From an uncultured Eubacteriales bacterium (GTDB lineage Bacteria; Bacillota; Clostridia; Oscillospirales; Oscillospiraceae): DNA of 64,000 nt. Of the stretch, positions 1-7,327 are shown one piece after another. Under the pieces are notes generated by a model. The model was not told the origin of the DNA, did not search any database, and saw only the letters and a program-made list of their open reading frames with translations. How positions within the stretch are numbered: the first letter of the stretch is position 1; each line of letters opens with the position of its first letter. A program made the position numbers and the translations under genes. Where the stretch lies: contig ONPF01000010.1 of NCBI GenBank assembly GCA_900319635.1, positions 1 through 64,000 on the forward strand. The letters are read 5' to 3'.

Positions 1-14
1 ACAAACTGGAATTG

Positions 15-791
15 TTATTTGTGATCCGCATTCATTTCATCCGCTTTTGCGGACGGTTTTACGGTCATTTCTACCCATGCCGGTAAAAAACCGCTCTTGA
101 TGGCGTTTCTGACGGATCGGATATTCGACCATGCAGAGCAATAAAACGGGACCTTATCCCGCTGTGCAATTTCCATCGCCAACCGCGAGGTGATTGCGGA
201 TGCGATACCCTTTTTACGATATTCCGGTAAGACATCTACGCCGATCTGCCACATCTCTTCGGCATCCGCCGAGCATCCCGACAATCCGATCAGTTTTGAG
301 CCGTCATACGCTCCGACGCACAAAACGTCCAAATGCTTTCTGTCGCGGCAAAGAGCATTTGACCACTCCGGTACATACAGCTCTTCAAAATCAGCTTTCT
401 CCAACAACCGCATTTCGTATGGACACGGCAGTTTCGTGAGCTTCTCTAAATCCGGCAGATAATACTCCGCCATAAAGCAAACCGTTTGTCCCAAAGGCTC
501 CAGCCGCCGGTTCAGCCAACGCATATTCGGCGTCTCAAAGCAATGGTAGAAATCAAATCGTTCCACATACGCTTTTACAATATCAAATAGTTCCTCTGTG
601 GAACATGCCACGACATTATTGCCATAGGAGATGAAATTGCATCCGATGGGAAGACTGTAATACTTCTTTGCCTTTGATCCGAGTTTGAACGGAACGACAG
701 TATTACGATCCGAAAGAAAATCTTCCGTGCTGCATCCGATATCTTCGGCAGATTGATGCATTGCGATCTGGAACAAATCCTGAGTTGTCAT
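15..791 (-). CDS. GNAT-family N-acetyltransferase
   Basis: This 258-residue protein carries a C-terminal GNAT fold. The acetyl-CoA-binding motif A is visible as a VLPEYRKKGIASAITSRL-type segment at about residues 188-205, followed by the NIRSVRNAIKSGF segment usual in strand 6/helix 4 of GNAT enzymes. The N-terminal 110 residues are not recognisable and may bind the acceptor substrate, which cannot be predicted. The ATG at 791 is preceded by AAAAGGAGAACAG, a good ribosome binding site. The gene is clearly AT-richer than those from 1.2 kb onward and sits next to a conjugation-gene relic, so it may be horizontally acquired cargo. Confidence 0.8.
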   Translation of the reverse strand: MTTQDLFQIAMHQSAEDIGCSTEDFLSDRNTVVPFKLGSKAKKYYSLPIGCNFISYGNNVVACSTEELFDIVKAYVERFDFYHCFETPNMRWLNRRLEPLGQTVCFMAEYYLPDLEKLTKLPCPYEMRLLEKADFEELYVPEWSNALCRDRKHLDVLCVGAYDGSKLIGLSGCSADAEEMWQIGVDVLPEYRKKGIASAITSRLAMEIAQRDKVPFYCSAWSNIRSVRNAIKSGFLPAWVEMTVKPSAKADEMNADHK

Positions 792-869
792 CTGTTCTCC
801 TTTTCCGCAAATCCCGATTTGTCTGGGTGATTATATCACAGGAACCTCTCGGAGAAAAGACCGTTTGCA

Positions 870-1088
870 CTATTCTTTTTCAGCCGTCACATTTTCCTCA
901 TAGACAGAATACACCTCATTCTCTTTGAGCTTCAGCCGGTGCTGCAGGTATTCCTGCACATCAAAAGCATTGCGCTCATCATAGTCCGAGGTGAAACGGT
1001 AGTTGGGGTGCTTGGTAATGTCGTATTTATCCGAAAGGAAAGGCCGGACACCGCGGAGTTGGAGGATGCACTTGCCTCCGTCCAGCAC
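870..1088 (-). pseudogene. C-terminal relic of a VirD4/TraG-type conjugative coupling protein
   Basis: The 72 residues contain the segment DGGKCILQLRGVRPF followed by LSDKYDITKHPNYRF, which I recognise as the conserved extreme C terminus of VirD4/TraG-type coupling proteins from Tn1549-like conjugative elements. The full protein is a membrane ATPase of about 600 residues, so nearly all of it, including both Walker motifs, is missing. The frame continues a little upstream (about 1089-1110) but no related sequence remains and no start is apparent. This is a degraded end of an integrative element, consistent with the AT-rich composition of the first 1.1 kb. Confidence 0.65.
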
Positions 1089-1201
1089 AGATAGGTGGCT
1101 TTCATCGACCAGTTCAAAAACTGGTCGATTCCTCTATTTCTTTTTGCGTCCCCCGCAGCAAAAAGAAATGCAAGCGAATCCTTCCTCCGCTGCCAAGCAG
1201 C

Positions 1202-1242
1202 AAAAGGACAACGCAGAGCTTTGCCCTCTGCGGTGTCCTTTT
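1202..1242. terminator. bidirectional hairpin terminator
   Basis: AAAAGGACAACGCAGAG (1202-1218) pairs with CTCTGCGGTGTCCTTTT (1226-1242). It lies 21 bases past the stop of the minus-strand HAD/DUF3089 gene, and on the minus strand the stem ends in TCCTTTTGC. An additional small hairpin, GACCAGTT-N4-AACTGGTC, lies at 1109-1128. Confidence 0.65.
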
Positions 1243-1263
1243 GCGTATGGCCCTGTCCGGTGA

Positions 1264-3381
1264 TCAGGCGGCCTGGTCGAGGGCGTGGCTCGCGGCATAG
1301 CTTTCGATCCGCAGCGCCACGTTCTCCTGCAGGCTACGGAAGAAGAACTGGTAGTCGTAGATGTGGTAAGCGCCCGCGGGCAGTCCCGGAACGATGGGTC
1401 TGTAGTCGGCGGGATCCACGTCGGTGACCTTCACCACGCCGCGCTGCACGTCCAGATAGCAGCCGCAGAGCGCCGCCTGCTCGCTGACGATCGCGCCGCT
1501 GTAATCGGTAAAGCAGGCGCCGGGGTTTTCGTTCTTCTCCGCGGGGGTCTCGTCGGTTTTCCAGTTCAGCGGATTGATGCCGAAGGCATGCTGCCCGGCA
1601 GGGCTGATAAAGGTCTCCGCGAGCTCCGGGGCTTCGCAGTCAAAGCTGATCACAACGCCATAATCGTCCGCGCCCTGAGCGGGGCGGATCTGGGGATATT
1701 GCGCGGTCAGCTCCTCGGTGCAGGGCCAGCCGATGGCATAGACCGCCACCAGCTGATCGTACAGCGCCTCGTCGCCGAAATACTCCTCCAGCAGCCGGTA
1801 GCACATGTCCGCGCCCTGGGAGAAGCCCGCCAGGATGATGGGGCGGCCCTGGTTCTCATGCTCCAGATACCAGGCGAAGGCGGCGGAGACGTCGCTGTAG
1901 GCGATCTCCATATAGGGCTCCCAGTCCGCCCGATCCAGGCTGTAGACCTTCATGGCCGCCTGGCGGTAGTAGGGGGCGAACATCCGGGTGCTGTCCTCGT
2001 AGATCCCCCGCTCCATGTTCAGCGCGCCCAGGAAGTTTGCCTTGGTATCCTCATCGTCCAGGGACATGTTGAACTCGTCCTTCATGTCCACCGTGGGGCA
2101 GACCAGGAACAGATCCACGTCCCGATCCTCCCCGATGCCGTAATAGGCCCAATTGGCCTCGTCGGCGTAGGAGATGGGGGCGGGCTGCGCCTCTGCAGGC
2201 TCCGCCGTGGCGGCGGCCGCCGCTTCCGTGGGCTCCGGCTCCCGCTCCACCTTCGTCACGCCCTCGCCATAGATGGTCGTCCAGTCGTTTTTCATGGAGA
2301 TGGGCACCCAGTTGTACTCCTCACAGAGGCCGTACATCTTGTCCGCCTTGCTCTCGCTGCCGTTCTCGCGCACCGTGTCGTCGCAGCATAGCATAAAGGC
2401 CAGGCTCCGGTAGGGGTTGTTGCTGGTGACGTACTCGGCCATGCTGGCGTCGCCCGTGCTGTTGCCGAAGGAGAGCACCGGCTGCACGCCGATCTCCTGC
2501 TGGATGACAGTGACCTTGTTCATCTTCAGGTTCTTGATCAAAAACTCGCCGCCCAGCACCAGCTGATCGTTCTCATCGTACACATACTGCAGGCCGTCGG
2601 TATCGCCCTGATTCGGGGCAACCAGCGTCTCGTCCGAGCCGATGATCTGTCGCGGCGGGATGTTCAGGGGGGAATTGTCCACGATGCCGCGGACGATGAA
2701 GCGATCCGTGCCGCTGACGATATAGACCGTAAAATCGTTGGCCTGGAGGTAGTTCACCACTTCCAGCATGGGCTTGTACCAGCCCTCGCCCCGGAGCATG
2801 CCCTCATAGCTGGGCATGGGCAGCTTCTTGAACTCCTGGATATAGGCGTTGAACTCCTCCACAGTCATCCCCGCGAAGGCGGAGGCGATGCATCGGCCGT
2901 GATCCACCTCCAGCCCCTCGAAGGAGGCGCCGCTGCGGTTCTGCTCCACGATCTTCAGCGCGGTCTCCCGCTCGAAATCGCTGGCCTTGTCCTTGTAATC
3001 CGGGTCCTCCAGGACGCGGTAGACCAGAAGGGTGTAGTCAAAGTAGTTGGGGTCGGTCTCGCAGAAGAGCGTGCCGTCCAGGTCGAAAACCGCGATGCGG
3101 TTCTCCACCGGGATATAGTCCGCGCTCCCCTCCTCCGTCACCGCTTCCACATAGCTCACCAGCTCCGCCCGGGCGACGGACTCCGGCGTCCACAGGGTCA
3201 GATATTCGTCCCCGGGGACGACGACGGGCTCCTCGGCAGGCTCCCCCGCCTGCTTCCAGCCCACGCCCAGGGCATAGAGGATGCTCACCGCAAGCAGCAG
3301 GCAGATGGCCGTCAGAGCCACGCCCCGCCAGGTTTTCATCTGCTTTTCTTTTTTCCTGAATTCCTGCGAATTCTTCTTCAT
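1264..3381 (-). CDS. membrane-anchored HAD phosphatase / DUF3089 hydrolase fusion protein
   Basis: The 705-residue protein has three parts. A single N-terminal membrane segment lies at about residues 18-38, with no lipobox. A HAD-superfamily phosphatase domain covers about residues 90-370: motif I is FDLDGT with flanking Asp, motif II is the YIVSGTD segment, and a late acidic motif reads SFGNSTGDASMAEY. After a Glu/Ala/Pro-rich linker (about 380-400), a DUF3089-type alpha/beta-hydrolase domain covers about 405-660 with nucleophile elbow GFSQG. Both domains should face outside the membrane. Each family is known separately, but I do not recognise this fusion as common. Substrates are unknown; surface phosphate or ester scavenging is an inference. 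The ATG at 3381 follows a GGGAGGCTTGACAA segment. Confidence 0.75.
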   Translation of the reverse strand: MKKNSQEFRKKEKQMKTWRGVALTAICLLLAVSILYALGVGWKQAGEPAEEPVVVPGDEYLTLWTPESVARAELVSYVEAVTEEGSADYIPVENRIAVFDLDGTLFCETDPNYFDYTLLVYRVLEDPDYKDKASDFERETALKIVEQNRSGASFEGLEVDHGRCIASAFAGMTVEEFNAYIQEFKKLPMPSYEGMLRGEGWYKPMLEVVNYLQANDFTVYIVSGTDRFIVRGIVDNSPLNIPPRQIIGSDETLVAPNQGDTDGLQYVYDENDQLVLGGEFLIKNLKMNKVTVIQQEIGVQPVLSFGNSTGDASMAEYVTSNNPYRSLAFMLCCDDTVRENGSESKADKMYGLCEEYNWVPISMKNDWTTIYGEGVTKVEREPEPTEAAAAATAEPAEAQPAPISYADEANWAYYGIGEDRDVDLFLVCPTVDMKDEFNMSLDDEDTKANFLGALNMERGIYEDSTRMFAPYYRQAAMKVYSLDRADWEPYMEIAYSDVSAAFAWYLEHENQGRPIILAGFSQGADMCYRLLEEYFGDEALYDQLVAVYAIGWPCTEELTAQYPQIRPAQGADDYGVVISFDCEAPELAETFISPAGQHAFGINPLNWKTDETPAEKNENPGACFTDYSGAIVSEQAALCGCYLDVQRGVVKVTDVDPADYRPIVPGLPAGAYHIYDYQFFFRSLQENVALRIESYAASHALDQAA

Positions 3382-3486
3382 TTGTCAAGCCTCCCAAGCT
3401 GTTTTGTTTTTACGGTTCCCCGTCTGTTCCTCCGGCTGGAGGATCGCGATCCGCCCCCGCCCGTATGCGCAATGGAGGGGTCAACT

Positions 3487-4020
3487 TCATTCCTTCCCCC
3501 CAGCCTCATCCGCCAGAGAGACCAGCTCTTCGTAGCTCAGCGAGCCCTCCCGGTTGTAGGTCACGACCCCGTCCGCGTCCAGGATGATGGTCTGGGGCAG
3601 GACGGTGGAGGCGTTCAGCAGCTCGCCCAGGCTCCCGTCCTCGTCCACGGCAAAGGGCATGGCGTAGTCGTAGTCCTTCAGATACGCCGCCACGTCCGTA
3701 GTCACCGGCGGGCAGTGCAGCGCCAGCACAGCGATCTCTCCCGGCCGCTCCCGCAGCAAGCGGTCGAAGTGCGGCAGCTCCCGCACGCAGGGGGTGCACC
3801 AGGTGGCCCAGAGGTTAATGACCACCACCTTCCCCCGCTGCTCGGAGAGGCTGAAGCTGCTGCCGTCCACGCATTGCACCGTGAAATCCGGCAGCTGCTC
3901 CCCCACCTGGGAGCCGGGATCGGGCGCGGGCTTGCCCTCCGGCCGATTCACCAGCAGCAGCACCGCAGCAAGCACCAGCAGCGCCGCCGCCCAGAGCAGG
4001 CGGCCTGTTTTCTTGTTCAT
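3487..4020 (-). CDS. membrane-anchored TlpA/ResA-like thiol-disulfide oxidoreductase
   Basis: This 177-residue protein has an N-terminal signal anchor (about residues 7-25) followed by a thioredoxin fold with active site WATWCTPC at about residues 71-78. The cis-proline region (ASTVLPQTIILD) supports an AhpC-TSA/TlpA type. It should act on the outer face of the membrane as a thiol reductant or disulfide exchange partner. Its start ATG overlaps the stop of the upstream polyferredoxin gene by four bases, so the two are translationally coupled. The membrane polyferredoxin next door probably delivers electrons to it. It is the second TlpA-like gene in this operon. Confidence 0.88.
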   Translation of the reverse strand: MNKKTGRLLWAAALLVLAAVLLLVNRPEGKPAPDPGSQVGEQLPDFTVQCVDGSSFSLSEQRGKVVVINLWATWCTPCVRELPHFDRLLRERPGEIAVLALHCPPVTTDVAAYLKDYDYAMPFAVDEDGSLGELLNASTVLPQTIILDADGVVTYNREGSLSYEELVSLADEAGGKE

Positions 4021-4940
4021 TGCCGCGCCCCCTTCCCCGTGTCATCCTGAGCGGAGCCGCAGCGCGGCGGAGTCGAAGGATCTCGCCCCCGCAGGACGAG
4101 CTTCCCCGCACGGAAGGAGATGGCCTGAAAGCGGCATACGTCGATGCACTTGCCGCAGTGGACGCACTCGCTGTCCCCCACGGCGCGGATGTCCATGGGA
4201 CAGACGCGCAGGCAGGCGCCGCAGTCGGTGCAGCGGCTCCTGTCCACCTTCACGCCCAGCAGCGCAAGCCTGGCCATGAGGCCGTAGAGGGCGCCCAGGG
4301 GGCAGAGGAAGCGGCAGAAGGCGCGGAAGACGAACACGCAGGATGTGAGGATCAGCACCAGGAGTGAAAACTTCCACCAGAAGATGCCGCCGGTCATGGC
4401 GCGCAGGGCTTCGTTTGCCGGATGGAGCATCAGCAGCAGCGCACCCTCCAGGGTGCCGGCGGGACAGATGAACTTGCAAAAGCCCGGCAGCGGCAGACGC
4501 CGCAGGGCAAACCAGGCGGGGATACCGATGACGAAGAGCAGCAGCACGCCGTATTTCACCCGGCTGAGCCTTCGCGTCAGCGGGCTTTTGGGCACTTTTC
4601 GCGTGGGGATCTTGTGCAGAAGCTCCTGAATCAGGCCAAAGGGGCACAAAAAGCCGCAGATGACCCGCCCCAGCAGCAGACCGAAGAGCAGCAGCACCCC
4701 CACAATGTAGAAGGCCGGGCGATCCGCCGAGGCCGCCACTGCGTTCTGCAGGGAGCCCAGCGGGCATGCGCCCACCGCCCCCGGGCAGGAATAGCAGTTC
4801 AGCCCCGGGACGCAGACGCTTTTCAGCGGGCCGGTATAGATCTCCCCCTCGGCGAAGCCCTTCAGGTGGGCGTTGTAGAGCAGCGCCGAGTAGAGCTGGA
4901 TCAGCCGCCGGGTGGACGGCCTGGGCAGCTTCTTAACCAA
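4017..4940 (-). CDS. 4Fe-4S membrane polyferredoxin (NapH/YccM-like)
   Basis: The 307-residue protein has about five hydrophobic segments with cysteine motifs on their flanks. These include CPGLNCYSC-type cysteines near residue 45, CGFLCPFG near 95, CKFICPAG near 157 and CRFLCPLG near 217. Two ferredoxin clusters follow at about 236-275 (CTDCGACLRVCP, then CVHCGKCIDVC). Such proteins pass electrons across or along the membrane. The best start is TTG at 4940, which gives the typical N terminus KKLPRPSTRRLIQLYSALLY and overlaps the end of the upstream CXXC micropeptide gene by eight bases. The neighbours suggest electron supply to two TlpA-like thioredoxins. Confidence 0.85.
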   Translation of the reverse strand: MVKKLPRPSTRRLIQLYSALLYNAHLKGFAEGEIYTGPLKSVCVPGLNCYSCPGAVGACPLGSLQNAVAASADRPAFYIVGVLLLFGLLLGRVICGFLCPFGLIQELLHKIPTRKVPKSPLTRRLSRVKYGVLLLFVIGIPAWFALRRLPLPGFCKFICPAGTLEGALLLMLHPANEALRAMTGGIFWWKFSLLVLILTSCVFVFRAFCRFLCPLGALYGLMARLALLGVKVDRSRCTDCGACLRVCPMDIRAVGDSECVHCGKCIDVCRFQAISFRAGKLVLRGRDPSTPPRCGSAQDDTGKGARQ

Positions 4941-5073
4941 GGCCGATACACTCCGAGCAGATCTTGACGGCCTTGGCCAGCACGTCCCGGGCGCCGCCGT
5001 TCAGGACGCCCAGCACCACCAGCAAAAGCCCCAGGGCAAACAGCGCCGCCCACAGCGCTCTTTTCCGCGTCAT
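4933..5073 (-). CDS. CD1871A-family CXXC micropeptide
   Basis: This 46-residue gene starts with ATG at 5073 and ends with TAA at 4933-4935. The peptide has one hydrophobic helix (about residues 8-24) and ends in AVKICSECIGLG, the C-terminal CXXC-I-G signature of the CD1871A family. It overlaps the upstream TlpA lipoprotein gene by four bases (ATGA) and the downstream polyferredoxin gene by eight. Its invariant position between these genes in clostridia suggests that it is a membrane redox subunit relaying electrons. The molecular role is not established. Confidence 0.85.
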   Translation of the reverse strand: MTRKRALWAALFALGLLLVVLGVLNGGARDVLAKAVKICSECIGLG

Positions 5074-5993
5074 CCCGCTCTCCTCAGCATGATCAGATAG
5101 TTCTGATCATAGGGCTCCGCGGTATACGTATCCGGATCCACAAATTCATAGCCCTCGGGGATCTTGATGACCTGGATGTGATAGCGGTAGCGCATGCCCG
5201 TGAAAACCGCAAGCCCTTGCCCGTCGGTGGTGACGGGGGTGCAGGCCGTGTCGGTGCAGAAATTGATGACCACACCTTCCACCGGCGCGTAGTTTTCATC
5301 GATGATCCTGACGGTGTAGCGGCAGACCATGGGGTCATAGTCCGGGCCGGTATAGCGCGCAAAATGCTCCAGAAAGGCCTCTGTCGAGCTCTCGGCGCCG
5401 CCCGTCATCGCGGCGATCCGGCCGCTGCGATCCACATACAGCGTGACGGGGATATAGCCCGGCACAAAGCGATCCAGCCCCGTCCCGGCCACATTGGCCA
5501 TGGGGAAGCTGAGGCCGTTCGCAGCTGCGAAGTCCCGCAGCACCTCGTCCGTGTCGTCGGGCTCGACGGACAGGGCGATCACGGCGACCTTGTCGGAATT
5601 TTGCGACCAGGCCTCCTGCAGGAAGGGGAACTCCCTCCGGCAGGGGCCGCACCAGGTCGCCCAGAGATTGATGAGCACCAGCTCGTGATCCTCCAGGGCC
5701 TTGGACAGGGTGAAGTCCGTGCCGTCACAGCAGCGGACGGTAAAGTCCTCCAGCAGAACAGGCTCCGTATTGGGATCCGGCGTCGGTGCGGGCTCCTCGG
5801 TGATCTCCGGCTCCGGCTCTGCTGTCGGCTCCGGTTCCGGCTCCGCGGCGGGCTCCGGGTCCGCTGTTGCGGGGATCTCGGGCGTCTCCGTCTCCGGCGT
5901 TCCGTCGGTCTCTGGCTGGGTCTGCTGCCCGCCGCAGCCGGCCAGGCAGCTCAGCGCCAGCAGCAGCGCAAGCAGAAAAGCGATTCTTTTCAT
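5070..5993 (-). CDS. TlpA-like thioredoxin-fold lipoprotein with C-terminal beta domain
   Basis: From the ATG at 5993 (AAGGAGGACGTATT upstream) the 307-residue protein has a lipoprotein signal peptide with lipobox LSCLAGC. A Pro/Glu-rich linker (about residues 25-75) follows, then a thioredoxin domain with active site WATWCGPC near residue 112. The last 90 residues resemble a carboxypeptidase-regulatory or SpaA-like beta sandwich (VEGVVINFCTDTACTPVTTD) with a tyrosine-rich end. It should sit on the outer membrane face as a thiol reductase. It heads the redox operon and is coupled by ATGA overlap to the CXXC micropeptide. The extra C-terminal domain is unusual and may bind a partner or cell wall. 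Confidence 0.85.
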   Translation of the reverse strand: MKRIAFLLALLLALSCLAGCGGQQTQPETDGTPETETPEIPATADPEPAAEPEPEPTAEPEPEITEEPAPTPDPNTEPVLLEDFTVRCCDGTDFTLSKALEDHELVLINLWATWCGPCRREFPFLQEAWSQNSDKVAVIALSVEPDDTDEVLRDFAAANGLSFPMANVAGTGLDRFVPGYIPVTLYVDRSGRIAAMTGGAESSTEAFLEHFARYTGPDYDPMVCRYTVRIIDENYAPVEGVVINFCTDTACTPVTTDGQGLAVFTGMRYRYHIQVIKIPEGYEFVDPDTYTAEPYDQNYLIMLRRAG

Positions 5994-6009
5994 AATACGT
6001 CCTCCTTGA

Positions 6010-6597
6010 TCAATTTGTTTTCTCATCCGTTTTGCTTCTTTCGTGACCCTCGGCGGCGCCGGACTCCTCCCCTTTGCGAAACAGCACGAACTTCTCCAGC
6101 GGGAAGAGCACCGCCATCTGCACCAGCCCCGCGCAGAGGGCGGCGATGGTGCGCGCCAGGGAGGCCAGCGCCCCGCCCATCAGCTTCGCGGCGATGAAGC
6201 CCTGGAGCCAGGTGGTGAACAGGATCAGCCCCGTCAGGATGACGAGATAGGCGACGAGGCCGCCCCGGCGTCCCACGCCCCGGAAGGTGGTCTTCATGTT
6301 CATGAAGTAGCCGTACAGATTGGCCAGATAGTTGGACAGGAAGAAGGGCAGCACATAGCCCCAGGTGACGACCCCGTCCTGCACATAGATGCTCTCCCCC
6401 TCGAAGAGCCGCTCCGGATCGAACACCGGGCGCAGAAGGGTTGGGAGCTTGGCGCTCACGCCGTCAAAGAGCAGGGGCAGCAGGTTTGCCAGCAGCAGCT
6501 GCAGCAGGGTGATGCTCAGGCTCACCAGGTTGAATTTTATAAACTGCCACAGCGCCCTGTCGCCATAGCGCTCATCCAGCCGTTTCCAGAATCTCAC
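6010..6597 (-). CDS. GtrA-like four-helix membrane protein
   Basis: The 195-residue protein begins at GTG 6597 behind AGGAGAGGAGGGACGCAT. It has four hydrophobic segments and the GtrA-type motifs FIKFNLVSLS near the N terminus, NYLANLYGYFMN in the middle and a basic segment ending in FVLFRKG. GtrA proteins are associated with lipid-linked sugar translocation. The tail (about 175-195) is charged. It lies only 16 bases upstream of the TlpA lipoprotein gene and shares its promoter, so it is co-transcribed with a redox operon, an odd pairing. Family assignment is fairly secure; function here is not. Confidence 0.7.
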   Translation of the reverse strand: MRFWKRLDERYGDRALWQFIKFNLVSLSITLLQLLLANLLPLLFDGVSAKLPTLLRPVFDPERLFEGESIYVQDGVVTWGYVLPFFLSNYLANLYGYFMNMKTTFRGVGRRGGLVAYLVILTGLILFTTWLQGFIAAKLMGGALASLARTIAALCAGLVQMAVLFPLEKFVLFRKGEESGAAEGHERSKTDEKTN

Positions 6598-6639
6598 ATG
6601 CGTCCCTCCTCTCCTTGTTCCTGCTATATGCCATATGTC

Positions 6640-6668
6640 AGTATAGCAATTCAGACCGCGCCGTGCAA
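6640..6668 (-). promoter_or_regulatory. sigma-A promoter of the GtrA/TlpA redox operon
   Basis: On the minus strand, TTGCAC (6668-6663) and TATACT (6645-6640) are separated by 17 bases. The -10 box lies 42 bases upstream of the GTG start at 6597. Confidence 0.6.
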
Positions 6669-6728
6669 GCCCCGCACGGGAAATGTCCGCATCCGCGGTC
6701 GAAAAAAGTTCTTATGCGGAAAAAAGCA

Positions 6729-6757
6729 TTGACAAATATAGTTAGAGGTGTTAAACT
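6729..6757 (+). promoter_or_regulatory. feoA: sigma-A promoter of the feo operon
   Basis: TTGACA (6729-6734), a 17-base spacer and TAAACT (6752-6757) form a strong promoter 100 bases before the first feoA start. GTTAG/CTAAC operators overlap its spacer, its -10 box and the transcription start region. Confidence 0.75.
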
Positions 6758-6819
6758 AACCGATGGTTAGATGATCCTAACCATTCTTCTTGCCTTGTAG
6801 TTAGTTTTCTTGAACTAAC
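6741..6819. promoter_or_regulatory. three GTTAG/CTAAC palindromes, probable metal-regulator operators
   Basis: Three inverted repeats lie in tandem. Site 1 is GTTAG-N10-CTAAC at 6741-6760, covering the spacer and -10 box. Site 2 is GGTTAG-N6-CTAACC at 6765-6782. Site 3 is GTTAGTT-N6-AACTAAC at 6800-6819 with perfect arms. They precede the ferrous iron uptake genes. The TTAG/CTAA half-sites resemble DtxR/IdeR-type boxes more than the Fur box, but the spacing is unlike the classical DtxR consensus. An iron-responsive repressor of the DtxR/MntR class is the likely ligand. Confidence 0.6.
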
Positions 6820-6856
6820 TCCTGGAGGGATGGAGAGAAAGGAGGGGGACGTATTG

Positions 6857-7066
6857 ATGCCTCTTTATTTGGCTGACCCCGGAGAGGAGAGCATCATCCG
6901 GAAGGTCGGGGGAAATCCCGACATGAAGAAGCACCTGGAGGATCTGGGCTTTGTAGCCGGCGGCTCCGTCACGGTGCTCAACACCATCGGCGGGAACCTG
7001 ATCGTCAAGGTCAAGGAATCCCGGGTGGCCATCAGCAAGGAAATGGCCGGCAAGATCATGATTTGA
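6857..7066 (+). CDS. feoA: FeoA domain protein (first copy)
   Basis: This small SH3-like FeoA protein (69 residues from ATG 6857) modulates the FeoB ferrous iron transporter. The family pattern is visible as HLEDLGFVAGGSVTVL in the first half and GGNLIVKVKESRVAISKEMA in the second. An upstream ATG at 6830 is in frame, but the ribosome binding site AAAGGAGGG (6839-6847) lies between the two and points to 6857. A second FeoA gene follows after 27 bases, so the operon encodes two separate FeoA proteins ahead of FeoB. Confidence 0.9.
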   Translation: MPLYLADPGEESIIRKVGGNPDMKKHLEDLGFVAGGSVTVLNTIGGNLIVKVKESRVAISKEMAGKIMI

Positions 7067-7093
7067 ACAAATTGCAATAAAGGAGAAATGAGG

Positions 7094-7315
7094 ATGAAAA
7101 CACTGAGAGACGTAAAGGTGGGCGAGACGGCCAAGGTCGTGAAGCTCCACGGCGAGGGCGCCGTCAAGCGCCGCATCATGGACATGGGCATCACCAAGGG
7201 CGTGGAGGTCTATGTTCGCAAGCTCGCTCCCCTGGGCGACCCCATCGAGGTCAATGTCCGCAATTATGAGCTGAGCCTGCGCAAGGCCGATGCGGAGCAG
7301 ATCGAAGTAGAATAA
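7094..7315 (+). CDS. feoA: FeoA domain protein (second copy)
   Basis: This 73-residue FeoA protein has the family core GEGAVKRRIMDMGITKGVEV followed by PLGDPIEVNVRNYELSLRK. It should bind FeoB at the membrane. ATG 7094 is preferred over ATG 7088 because the ribosome binding site AAAGGAG ends only a few bases before 7088. It differs clearly from the first FeoA and lies 12 bases before feoB, with which it is certainly co-transcribed. Confidence 0.92.
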   Translation: MKTLRDVKVGETAKVVKLHGEGAVKRRIMDMGITKGVEVYVRKLAPLGDPIEVNVRNYELSLRKADAEQIEVE

Positions 7316-7327
7316 GGAGAAGGAACG

